Positions 8,237-15,081 of a DNA stretch of 22,696 nucleotides are shown here, piece by piece. Source of the stretch: an uncultured Collinsella sp. (lineage in GTDB: Bacteria; Actinomycetota; Coriobacteriia; Coriobacteriales; Coriobacteriaceae); contig CABRHX010000032.1 in the NCBI GenBank assembly GCA_902470805.1, positions 1-22,696 on the forward strand, given 5' to 3'. The notes below the pieces were generated by a model. That model did not search any database, was not told where the DNA came from, and worked only from the letters and a program-made list of their open reading frames with translations. The first letter of the stretch is position 1. Every line of letters begins with the position of its first letter. Both the position numbers and the translations under genes were made by a program.

Positions 8237-9136
8237 GTGAGGGCTGTGTCCAATAAATCCAAGGACGCTGACCCCAAGCAACCAGATTCCTCGTTCATTC
8301 AGTTCGACGATTCAAAGCAACAGGGCGCCGCTTCGACGGCGTCCGCCCCTCGACGGAAGGCGCTTACTGGCGTCCTGACCGCCGCGTGCGTTGCGCTGAT
8401 TGTCATATCGCTGGGCTTCGTCCATCCTTCCGAGAGCGGCGCCTGGTCCATTGACTGGATCGTTCAGACTGTGACGGGGGAGAGCGTCGTCACCAAGGAC
8501 ACCAAGGCGTCTGGCTCGTCTGCCGCTTCGGGCGAGGCCAGTTCCAAGGATTCCAAGTCATCGAATGACGCAAAAGATGAGTCCAAGTCCAAGGACGATT
8601 CCGAGTCTTCGCACAAGGAATCGGATAAAAGCTCGGATAGCAAGAAGTCTGAGGACCAGGACGGCAAGAAGTCTGGCGATAAATCTGCTGCCCAAAATAC
8701 GGGAGCCGGTGATACTTCCAATGTGTCTGGCGGTGCTTCTTCGGGCGGTGGCCAGTCGTCTAATGGAGCCTCATCCTCTAATGGTGGAAACGCCTCCTCG
8801 GGCGGCCAGAGCGGCTCACAGGAGTCTAACTACGTTACGGTGACGGTTTCGGTCACATCGAGCGCTGTGGGCAATCCTGTGTCCTCTGGTGGCACCTTTA
8901 CCTTTAACGAAGGCGCTACTGTCTACGATGCCCTGTGCGCGCTGGGCCTTTCTGTCAACGCACATGGCTCGTCGTACGGCACGTATGTCTCCGCGATTGG
9001 TGGTTTGGCCGAGAAACAGCACGGCGGCACGAGCGGCTGGATGTACTCCGTCAACGGCACAACGCCCATGACGGCCTGCAGCAACTACGTTCTCTCCAAT
9101 GGTGACAACGTGGTCTGGTATTACGTGACAGGCTAG
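8237..9136 (+). CDS. Membrane-anchored single DUF4430 (transcobalamin-beta-like) protein
   Basis: This protein of up to 299 residues has three parts. A short basic cytoplasmic N terminus leads into one hydrophobic segment at about 43-62. A long Ser/Lys/Asp then Gly/Ser/Asn-rich linker spans about 75-195. A C-terminal DUF4430 domain occupies about 197-299, with GATVYDALCALGL, SGWMYSVNGTTP and a closing GDNVVWYYV. The topology is therefore N-in with the domain outside. The GTG at 8237 directly abuts the upstream stop. A second GTG at 8246, preceded by GGTGAGG (8236-8242), is an equally likely start and would give 296 residues. It must share the riboswitch transcript with the giant surface protein, and a strong terminator follows at 9159. 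The domain is the one that forms the beta domain of human intrinsic factor and transcobalamin; a role as B12-binding partner is inferred. Confidence 0.85.
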   Translation: MRAVSNKSKDADPKQPDSSFIQFDDSKQQGAASTASAPRRKALTGVLTAACVALIVISLGFVHPSESGAWSIDWIVQTVTGESVVTKDTKASGSSAASGEASSKDSKSSNDAKDESKSKDDSESSHKESDKSSDSKKSEDQDGKKSGDKSAAQNTGAGDTSNVSGGASSGGGQSSNGASSSNGGNASSGGQSGSQESNYVTVTVSVTSSAVGNPVSSGGTFTFNEGATVYDALCALGLSVNAHGSSYGTYVSAIGGLAEKQHGGTSGWMYSVNGTTPMTACSNYVLSNGDNVVWYYVTG

Positions 9137-9158
9137 AGGCCTCGACATAGCGCGCCAG

Positions 9159-9196
9159 ACGGGCGGTTCGGACAAACATCCGGGCCGTCCGTTTTT
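9159..9196 (+). terminator. Intrinsic terminator of the B12-riboswitch operon
   Basis: A 14-bp stem (9159-9172 with 9179-9192, including three G-U pairs) encloses a CAAACA loop. It is followed directly by a run of five T. It lies 22 nt after the stop codon of the DUF4430 membrane protein. Confidence 0.88.
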
Positions 9197-9231
9197 CATG
9201 CGTAGAGGACTGGGTCGCCGGGTCTCTCGGC

Positions 9232-9269
9232 AAACAAAAAACCGGTTGGAATGGGAATTCCAACCGGTT
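9232..9269 (-). terminator. Intrinsic terminator for the fbp/GtrA transcript
   Basis: A perfect 13-bp stem (9240-9252 with 9257-9269) has a 4-nt loop. On the minus strand it is followed by TTTTTTG from the A-run at 9236-9241. It lies just past the stop of the GtrA gene and faces the terminator at 9159-9196, making a convergent pair. Confidence 0.88.
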
Positions 9270-9295
9270 ATACATTCAAGCAAATAGTGAATCGA

Positions 9296-9703
9296 CTACG
9301 ACCGTGCGCCCTCGAGGAAGAAGCGGCGGCTGAAGTAGTTGTACCAGGTGACGAGGAACGTGGCGATGGCCTTCATGGCTTGGTAGCCGATGCTCAAAAA
9401 CGTGACGCCCACAAACATGTACAGGTCGTTGAGGCCCAGACCGATCACCGACAGGATGGTGAAAATCGTGAACTCGCGCTTGCGGCTCATGCCTTCGCGG
9501 TGGTCGAACACGTACTTCATGCTGAGCCAGTAGTTGACCACGACGGACGTGATAAACGAAACCGTGGTGCTCATCAAAAAGTCGAGGTGGAACAGCTCGA
9601 CGAGCGCAATGAGCATGCCCCAGTCGATGCCAAAGGAGATAAGACCCACGACAGCAAACTTGAGGAACTGCTTGGTATGAGGTTGTGCCAGCGCCTTGCG
9701 CAC
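9296..9703 (-). CDS. GtrA-like family membrane protein (paralog 1)
   Basis: This 135-residue protein has four predicted membrane helices, as is typical of the GtrA family (PF04138). The family is linked to translocation of lipid-linked sugars or other cell-surface polysaccharide steps. Visible signatures are FLKFAVVGLISFGIDWG at the start of helix 1, NYWLSMKYVF after helix 2, the cytoplasmic loop REGMSRKREF, and a basic FSRRFFLEG end. The start is a GTG at 9703 with only a weak GGA upstream, so a few residues of uncertainty remain. It is the most distal gene of a minus-strand group behind fbp and a second GtrA gene, and is followed by a strong terminator. A 219-nt AT-rich gap separates it from its paralog, so it may have its own promoter. 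Confidence 0.87.
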   Translation of the reverse strand: MRKALAQPHTKQFLKFAVVGLISFGIDWGMLIALVELFHLDFLMSTTVSFITSVVVNYWLSMKYVFDHREGMSRKREFTIFTILSVIGLGLNDLYMFVGVTFLSIGYQAMKAIATFLVTWYNYFSRRFFLEGARS

Positions 9704-9800
9704 GTAATCACATCCAATGCGTTGATGAATCGAGCAGAGGATACTTTAGAGCTTTTACAAGGGAAACGTAAGGTCTTTGCCAAGAACTATATGAACTCGC

Positions 9801-9839
9801 CAAATTTTCAAGAGCTAATCCGCAAACGTTGAAAATTTG
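9801..9839. repeat. 11-bp perfect AT-rich inverted repeat between the GtrA paralogs
   Basis: CAAATTTTCAA (9801-9811) and TTGAAAATTTG (9829-9839) are exact reverse complements 17 nt apart. They lie in an AT-rich island (about 9720-9840) upstream of the promoter-distal GtrA gene. The repeat could be an operator or an RNA stem in the leader. It lacks the GC-rich stem of a usual terminator. Confidence 0.6.
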
Positions 9840-9854
9840 CCCGTAAACGAGCGA

Positions 9855-9898
9855 CGCCCACGGACGATACTGCGCTGAGTGCGCGTCGTCCGTGGGCG
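9855..9898 (-). terminator. Strong GC-rich hairpin after the promoter-proximal GtrA gene
   Basis: A perfect 13-bp stem (9855-9867 with 9886-9898) encloses a smaller inner stem (TGCGC/GTGCG type). It lies 24 nt past the stop of the GtrA gene ending at 9923. No clear T-run follows on either strand, so it may be a weak or Rho-assisted terminator or an mRNA-stabilising structure. Confidence 0.5.
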
Positions 9899-9922
9899 CC
9901 GTAATGCTGCAGGGGTTTCGAG

Positions 9923-10381
9923 CTATTTTGTCTCGTCGCCCTCCAGGAAGATTTTTCGGGTCACAAAGTTGTAGACCATGACAAGCGCGGTGGCGCAGAT
10001 CTTGGCGATATTGGCCTCGAGTCCCAGGCCGGCGTTGAGGGCCAGCACGATACCGTCGTTGAGTGCCAGACCGATTACGGACAGCACGACAAAGATGATG
10101 AACTCGCGGCGGCGGCTCATGCCTTCCTTGTGCGCAAACACGTACTTCATGCTGGCGACGTAATTAAAGATGAGCGAGACGATAAAGCCGCTGGTGTTGG
10201 CGATTAGGATGTTGAGGCCCAGACCGTAGTGGAGCAGATTCATAATGCCAAAGTCGATAACCGTGGCAATGACACCGACGACGCCAAATTTCATGATCTG
10301 CGCAAGGAGCTTTTGCATGGTACCTGCCTTAAGCTGGCGCCGAAGCGCCGCGGGGATGACAAACTCAGCAAGTTTAGCCAA
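9923..10381 (-). CDS. GtrA-like family membrane protein (paralog 2)
   Basis: This is a four-helix GtrA-type protein of up to 152 residues. It shares the key signatures of its neighbour: IMKFGVVGVIATVIDFG, NYVASMKYVF, the loop HKEGMSRRREF, VIGLALND and the basic RKIFLEG end. By eye the two are roughly 40-45 % identical. The longest reading starts at a TTG (10381) only 15 nt after the fbp stop. An internal ATG at 10318, preceded by AAGGCAGG with 4-nt spacing, would give 131 residues with a normal N terminus. I cannot decide between them. It probably shares the fbp transcript. Tandem GtrA paralogs may form a heteromeric transporter, but this is inference. Confidence 0.85.
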   Translation of the reverse strand: MAKLAEFVIPAALRRQLKAGTMQKLLAQIMKFGVVGVIATVIDFGIMNLLHYGLGLNILIANTSGFIVSLIFNYVASMKYVFAHKEGMSRRREFIIFVVLSVIGLALNDGIVLALNAGLGLEANIAKICATALVMVYNFVTRKIFLEGDETK

Positions 10382-10396
10382 TCCCCGCGGGTGGTG

Positions 10397-12313
10397 CTAG
10401 GCGCGCTCCTCGATAGCACCGTTTCTATATGCATCGAGCAGCTGACGCAGGTCCTGGATTTGGCTGCGGATCTTGGCGCCAGTATCGGTGTCGCTCACCA
10501 TGCGGCGACGGTCTGCTTGGTCAAAACGGTTGGTCTCGCTCTCGATGTCTACATTGCGGGTAAGTGCCTCGGCAACCGTGGTAAAGGCTTGGTGAGACTT
10601 AAGACGACATCCGCGAGAACTGGAGATAAGCGTGTAGCCGGCGATGCCCGTCTTGGGATGGTAGGCGCGGCAGAAGCCGCCATCGATGACCAGCAGCTTG
10701 CCCTCGGCGCGGATGGGCTGCTCGCCCTTGGTGGTTTTAACGGGTGTGTGGCCGTTGATGATGTGACCGGTCGGCGAGCAGGCCATGGGGGCAACGCCGA
10801 ACTCGCGCATGATGTCGTCGCAGACCGAGGGCGACTTGGTAAGCGTGAAGTACGGGTCCATCGGCTCGACCCAGGTGCTCTTATCGGCGATATAGGCGCG
10901 CTCAAAGGTACGCACCAGGCGTCCGCTGGCGGGTGAGTTAAAGCCGATCCACAGGTACCACATCCAGTCGAGGGCATCGCGGTCGCCGACGCGCCAGGCT
11001 CGGCGGGCGATATGGTCGCAAAAATCGAGATAATCGCGGCCTGCGTGCCAGGTGCCCAGGCAGTTCATGCTGCTAAAGGTGCCATCCTCGTTGAGCGGCA
11101 CGCAGCCATGGAACAGCAGATTGCCGTTGGTGACCTTGTACATCGAGCCGTGGGTGTAGAGGAAATCAATATGGCGATGCAGGTGATCGGCGGTGACAAA
11201 CTCCGACACGAGCTTGTCGATGATATGTTGCTCCTGGGGCGTGAGCGTGTAGGGGTCCGTCGGGTCGACGGTGGGGAAGTCGTTGGTCGTGAGCGGCCAC
11301 ACGCTGCCGTCGACGAGCGTGACCGTGCCGGTGTCGTGGTCGATCTTGTCGAGCAGCAGGCGGTCGGTCATGTCGAACTCGGGGTGACGCTGGATAATCT
11401 GGCCCTCGAGTTTAAAGAGCAGGACATTAATGGCTTTGATCAGCGGGCTGATGGACTCACCGGCGGTGTAGGTGGCATCGGCAAAGGCGACGAGCTCGCG
11501 CAGCGAGATGCCGTAGTCGTTCTCGAGGATCTCGTAATTGTCGTAGCGCAGGTTGTTGCGCAGCACCGTGGCTATGCAGGCGGGCTCACCGGCCGCAGCG
11601 CCCATCCACAGTAGGTCGTGGTTGCCCCACTGAATGTCGAGCGAATGATAGGTGAGCAGGCGGTCCATAATCTTGGCAGCGCCGCCGCCACGGTCGAATA
11701 TATCGCCCACCAGGTGCAGGTGGTCGACGGCCAGGCGCTTGATGAGCGAGGCGAGCGACTCGATAAAGTCGTCGGCGCTTGCGGTCTCTAGGATGGACTC
11801 CACGATGCGCTCGTGATAGCGCACACGATAGTTGTTCTCGTCTGGATGCGTGTGCAGCAACTCGTCGATGATGTAGGCGTAATCGCGCGGGATGGCCTTA
11901 CGCACCTTGGAGCGCGTATAGCGGCTCGAAAGCGAGCGGGCAACCATGATGAGCTGGTCGAGCATTGTCTTGTACCAGGTGGGGGAGTCCTCGCGCCGGC
12001 TGCGGACCAGCTCGATCTTCTCGCGCGGGTAGTAGATGAGCGTGCACAGCTCGCCCTTTTCGTCAAAGGAGAGCGTGTCGTCAAAGATCTCGTCGACATG
12101 TTCGCGCACGACGCCCGAGCAGTTGTTGAGGATGTGCATAAAGGCTTCGTACTCGCCGTGCACATCGCTCATAAAATGCTCGGTGCCTTTGGGCAGGTTG
12201 AGAATGGCCGAGAGATTGATGATCTCGGTAAACGCGGATTGCTCGGTGGGAAATTGTCTCGACAGCAGACGCAGATACTTAAAGTCTTGCGGGTTGCGAT
12301 CGAATGCGACCAT
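10397..12313 (-). CDS. fbp: Fructose-1,6-bisphosphatase, class III
   Basis: This 638-residue enzyme hydrolyses fructose 1,6-bisphosphate to fructose 6-phosphate in gluconeogenesis. The class III (Firmicutes-type) family is about 640-670 residues, so it is full length. Calcineurin-like metallophosphatase motifs are clear: HFMSDVHGEY (Asp50, His52), VGDIFDRGGG (Asp204, Asp207), QWGNHDLLW (Asn231, His232), LLFHGC near 400 and NGHTPVK at 520-526. ATG 12313 is preceded by GGAAGGTG at a normal distance. It heads a minus-strand group with one or two GtrA genes behind it and is divergent from degV across a 320-nt spacer containing an inverted repeat. It is a cytoplasmic enzyme. Confidence 0.96.
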   Translation of the reverse strand: MVAFDRNPQDFKYLRLLSRQFPTEQSAFTEIINLSAILNLPKGTEHFMSDVHGEYEAFMHILNNCSGVVREHVDEIFDDTLSFDEKGELCTLIYYPREKIELVRSRREDSPTWYKTMLDQLIMVARSLSSRYTRSKVRKAIPRDYAYIIDELLHTHPDENNYRVRYHERIVESILETASADDFIESLASLIKRLAVDHLHLVGDIFDRGGGAAKIMDRLLTYHSLDIQWGNHDLLWMGAAAGEPACIATVLRNNLRYDNYEILENDYGISLRELVAFADATYTAGESISPLIKAINVLLFKLEGQIIQRHPEFDMTDRLLLDKIDHDTGTVTLVDGSVWPLTTNDFPTVDPTDPYTLTPQEQHIIDKLVSEFVTADHLHRHIDFLYTHGSMYKVTNGNLLFHGCVPLNEDGTFSSMNCLGTWHAGRDYLDFCDHIARRAWRVGDRDALDWMWYLWIGFNSPASGRLVRTFERAYIADKSTWVEPMDPYFTLTKSPSVCDDIMREFGVAPMACSPTGHIINGHTPVKTTKGEQPIRAEGKLLVIDGGFCRAYHPKTGIAGYTLISSSRGCRLKSHQAFTTVAEALTRNVDIESETNRFDQADRRRMVSDTDTGAKIRSQIQDLRQLLDAYRNGAIEERA

Positions 12314-12340
12314 GAAACACCTTCCGATATGGTTGGTAAA

Positions 12341-12371
12341 ACTGATAAAACAGCGTCAAACGTTTATCAGT
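12341..12371. promoter_or_regulatory. 9-bp inverted repeat in the fbp leader
   Basis: ACTGATAAA (12341-12349) and TTTATCAGT (12363-12371) are perfect reverse complements separated by 13 nt. The repeat lies 28 nt upstream of the fbp start. The position and symmetry fit an operator for a dimeric regulator or an mRNA leader hairpin. No regulator can be named. Confidence 0.45.
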
Positions 12372-12596
12372 ATGCGCTGGCTTTGTTTCGATTTTGCGCC
12401 GGCGGCTGAATTGTCGGCTGAACGGTTTGGTAAATCGATTTAGTTGAGGTTGATGTGTCGGTTAAGTGGAGACGAAAGGGATGATTTTGCCCATGTTGGC
12501 CCATGGCGGGGATGGGGATGTTGATGATAAAGATATTCAATGCCAATGGTTCGAATTGGTAAATAGTGGACATTTGTATCGTATTTAGGCTTGCTG

Positions 12597-12605
12597 TGCG
12601 ATAAT
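12597..12605 (+). promoter_or_regulatory. Extended -10 promoter for degV
   Basis: TGC-GATAAT at 12597-12605 matches an extended -10 element. TTGTAT at 12574-12579 is a poorly spaced -35 (20 bp). The start site would fall near 12612, leaving a leader of about 22 nt that contains AAGGAG (12622-12627) before the ATG. Confidence 0.45.
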
Positions 12606-12633
12606 TTGCGTAGCAATACTTAAGGAGCCTCAT

Positions 12634-13523
12634 ATGAGTGATTTTGTCCTGACCTGTGAATCCGCCGCCGATCGAACCCGTGATTTCTTTGCGTCGCGTA
12701 ATATCCCTGTCGTGTGTTTTCATTACGAGATTGATGGTGCTGTCCATACGGACGATCTGTATCAGTCGATTACGCCGGATGAGTTTTTTGCCCAGATTGC
12801 CGCGGGCGCCATGCCCAAGACGTCTCAGGTGAGCGTGGTGAGTACGAGGAGTTTTGGGAGCCGTTTGTTGCCGAGGGTAAAGATGTGCTGCACCTGACGT
12901 TGTCGTCGGGTATTTCGGGCACGTATGGATCGGCCTGCGTTGCAGCGCAGATGCTCGCGGATCGCTATCCCCAGGGCGGCAAGGTGCGCGTCATCGATTC
13001 GCTGGGGGCGTCTTCGGGCTTCGGCCTATTGCTGGAATATGCCGCCGACGTGCGCGATAGCGGCGCTTCGCTCGACGAGACGGCCGCTTGGATTGAGGAG
13101 CATAAACTCAACCTTCACCACTGGTTCTTCTCGACCGATCTGTCGAGCTACCTGCGCGGCGGTCGCATTTCGGCCGCGAGCGCGATTATCGGCACAGCGC
13201 TTAAGATTTGCCCACTTATGACGGTCGATTGCGAAGGTGGGCTGTCGCCACGTGAGAAGATTCGCACCAAGAAGCGCGCGATTTCCGAGATGGCTAAGAC
13301 CATGATGGCACACGTGCAGGACGGTGCGGATTATTCGGGTAAGTGCATCTTGTCCCATTCGGCGTGCCGCGAGGATGCCGAGGCCGTTGCGGCACTGATT
13401 GAGGAACAAGTTCCGCAGCTCAAAGGCAAGATTGAGATCAACAATATCGGTGCTCTGATCGGTTCGCACACCGGACCTGGTACGGTGGCGCTCTTCTTTA
13501 TGGGCGATAAGCGCGTGGATTAA
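12634..13523 (+). pseudogene. DegV family fatty-acid-binding protein, broken by a one-base frameshift
   Basis: DegV proteins bind a fatty acid and act as subunits of the fatty-acid kinase system. The gene starts at ATG 12634 (AAGGAG, 6-nt spacing) and codes normally to PKTSQVSV. The frame then breaks at about 12835-12839 and resumes one frame over with EYEEFWEPFVAEGKDVLHL, LSSGISGTYGSA and RGGRISAASAIIGTALKICP. The expected text is GTG-GGT-GAG, but GTGGTGAG is present, so one G of a G-run is missing. Without that loss the protein would be about 296 residues, normal for the family. Both halves are otherwise free of stops and keep the ligand-pocket motifs. The break is therefore recent, or a sequencing error. 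A separate downstream product could start at GTG 12885, but no good ribosome-binding site supports it. Confidence 0.88.
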
Positions 13524-13564
13524 CTTGGCCCATCACGTCGCTGCATGATTGCTCAAACGAAAAC

Positions 13565-13592
13565 GGCCCGCCTCACGTTTGTGGGGCGGGCC
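13565..13592. terminator. Bidirectional intrinsic terminator between degV and the 363-residue gene
   Basis: A 12-bp GC-rich stem (13565-13576 with 13581-13592, one G-U pair) has a GTTT loop. On the minus strand it is followed by GTTTTCGTTT, a good tail for the gene ending at 13605. On the plus strand CTTGCTGTT gives a weaker tail for degV. Confidence 0.82.
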
Positions 13593-13604
13593 TTGCTGTT
13601 GAGG

Positions 13605-14696
13605 TTAGCGTTTCTTGCCGCGGAAGAAGAAGCCGTGCAATGAAGGCTTGAGGCCGCGGTTGGCGCGATGCTCCTCGACGCGCTCGTGGATCGAAGCGAC
13701 GCGCTCAATGACTTCGTCGGGAATCGGCACGTCGGGATTCATGTTCTCGACCTGGCTGACCTCGGCGGCGGCGACTTGGTCGATAATGGGCACATCGTCG
13801 CGCGAGATGACGGGCGTGGCGTCTTCTTTCATCTTGCGGTAGCGCTGCATCATGTCGGTCTGCAGCTGCTGGGCCGAAGGCGGCGTCCAGATGATGGCGT
13901 TGGCACCGGCGGCGATGGTCTCGCGGATGCTCTCGGGCGTCTTGCCGCCCGGCGCGATGAGCGGCAGATTGGGATAGTGCTCGCGCAGTTCACGCAGGAC
14001 CTGCGGCGTGTTCTTGCCGGCCGCGATGTTGAGGATCTTGGCTCCGGCGCGCACTTTGGCATGCGCATCATCGTCGCAACGTACGACCGTGGCGATGACG
14101 GGGATGTCGGCGATGTTGGTGATGTGCTCGACCATCTCGGCGGTGGCGGGGGAGTTGACCACACAGCCCGCCGCACCCTGCATCTCGGAGACGGCTGCCA
14201 TCTGAACGGAGCGCTTGCCGGTGGTGGTGCCACCGCCCACGCCTACGAAGACCGGGCACTCGGCGACGGTCAGCAGCGCCTGCGTAATGGCGGGCTGCGG
14301 CGTGAAAGGGTAGACCGCAAAGACGGCATCGGCGTTGGAGTTGCGGATAACCGCGACATCAGTGGTGTAAATGAGCGACTTGATGCGGCGGCCGAAGAGC
14401 GTGAAGCCGCTGGCCTCCTCGATCTCGTCGGGCATGCGGAGGGCCGCCTTGCGCAAACGCCCGTCGATGGGCAGGGGCTCCATAGGGAGCAGGCCGTTGG
14501 GCGTGACGGCTACCTGGGGCTCGGTGAACTCGTCTGCGAGCTCGACCTCGGAGAAATCGACCGAGGCGACGATGTCCTCGTGAACCTCGGCGGGCACATC
14601 GATGGGAGCTTGGTCGTTTGCCGCGGCAGGCGTGTCGAAGGAGCTGGTGCCGACGAAGGCGTCGACGCGCTCGTTTAGATCGTTGAGGGTATCCAT
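13605..14696 (-). CDS. Conserved-looking protein of unknown function, possible TIM-barrel/hydrolase-like fold
   Basis: I do not recognise this 363-residue protein securely. An acidic, probably disordered N terminus (1-65) precedes a compact alpha/beta core at about 75-285. Features in the core are VGVGGGTTTGK (151-161; P-loop-like but followed by Arg), regular beta-alpha spacing (IPVIATVV, AKILNIAAG, LPLIAPGGKTPESI, ANAIIWTPP) and a glycine-rich phosphate-loop-like segment near 248-252. A polar tail ends in FFFRGKKR. The periodicity resembles a TIM barrel. There is no signal peptide or membrane helix. The ATG at 14696 has no Shine-Dalgarno. A -10-like TAGAAT ends 9 nt upstream, so the mRNA may be leaderless. 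It is a single gene followed by a terminator at 13565-13592. Confidence 0.8.
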   Translation of the reverse strand: MDTLNDLNERVDAFVGTSSFDTPAAANDQAPIDVPAEVHEDIVASVDFSEVELADEFTEPQVAVTPNGLLPMEPLPIDGRLRKAALRMPDEIEEASGFTLFGRRIKSLIYTTDVAVIRNSNADAVFAVYPFTPQPAITQALLTVAECPVFVGVGGGTTTGKRSVQMAAVSEMQGAAGCVVNSPATAEMVEHITNIADIPVIATVVRCDDDAHAKVRAGAKILNIAAGKNTPQVLRELREHYPNLPLIAPGGKTPESIRETIAAGANAIIWTPPSAQQLQTDMMQRYRKMKEDATPVISRDDVPIIDQVAAAEVSQVENMNPDVPIPDEVIERVASIHERVEEHRANRGLKPSLHGFFFRGKKR

Positions 14697-14705
14697 GGAG
14701 GCTCG

Positions 14706-14711
14706 ATTCTA
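14706..14711 (-). promoter_or_regulatory. -10 element of a possibly leaderless promoter
   Basis: On the minus strand TAGAAT is followed by CGAGCCTCC and then the ATG. Transcription starting 6-8 nt after the -10 would leave 1-3 untranslated bases. No clear -35 is visible. A 7-bp hairpin (14722-14728 with 14732-14738) lies just upstream. Confidence 0.4.
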
Positions 14712-14848
14712 TGTGATGACGGCCGGCAGGGTGCCGGCAGCGTTGTGCTTGCTAAATCGTTTGACGAGTTGATTTTTCCCCGCCGCGTCCTCCGTTAGAC
14801 CGAAGGGCGGCGAACGTGAAGGAGCTGTGGTGGCGGTGATCGAGGTGC

Positions 14849-14854
14849 TATCTT
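14849..14854 (+). promoter_or_regulatory. Extended -10 promoter of the 56-residue membrane protein gene
   Basis: TGC-TATCTT (14846-14854) forms an extended -10. The start would fall near 14861, giving a leader of about 26 nt with AGAGAGGTGA (14871-14880) as ribosome-binding site. Confidence 0.4.
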
Positions 14855-14886
14855 GAAAGTCCCGTTTAAAAGAGAGGTGACGCGGT

Positions 14887-15057
14887 ATGGAATTTTCGGC
14901 AATGTTGGGCTCGATTGGCCTATGCGTGGGCGCAATCGTAGCCGCCGCGGTCATCTACTTTGTGGTCACGGCCATTAAGGGCAAAAGGGCCGAACGCAAG
15001 GAGCGCACGATGCTTAAACAGCATCGCGACCAGCAGGGCAAACGCGCACGGAGATAG
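14887..15057 (+). CDS. 56-residue single-pass membrane microprotein
   Basis: This short gene codes for a protein with one hydrophobic helix (about 7-30, from LGSIGLCVGAIV to VVTAI). A very basic cytoplasmic tail follows (KGKRAERKERTML...GKRARR). AGAGAGGTGA at 14871-14880 is a good Shine-Dalgarno about 7 nt before the ATG, and an extended -10 lies upstream, so expression is credible. The charge distribution predicts the N terminus outside and the C terminus inside. The family is unknown to me. It sits alone between two convergent minus-strand genes, with no operon partner. The positive tail could bind RNA, ribosomes or acidic lipids, but that is speculation. Confidence 0.72.
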   Translation: MEFSAMLGSIGLCVGAIVAAAVIYFVVTAIKGKRAERKERTMLKQHRDQQGKRARR

Positions 15058-15081
15058 CTTGTTGAGTTTTGGATCCGTGCG

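Larger units (their letters stand above)
12314..12633. other. 320-nt divergent regulatory spacer between fbp and degV
   Basis: No gene is visible here. The spacer holds a 9-bp inverted repeat near fbp and an extended -10 promoter near degV, both listed separately. The middle part (about 12440-12560) is AT-rich with GT-rich runs and shows no further clear motif. Confidence 0.6.

Noticed and set aside
9725..9832. 35-codon plus-strand gene in the AT-rich island
   Set aside because: The translation looks protein-like (LELLQGKRKVFAKNYM), but it has no Shine-Dalgarno and overlaps the leader of a minus-strand gene. It could be a relic; there is not enough evidence to annotate it.
12885..13523. A separate functional gene for the C-terminal part of DegV
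   Set aside because: The frame continues upstream with typical DegV sequence, and the GTG start lacks a ribosome-binding site. A single frameshift explains the layout better.
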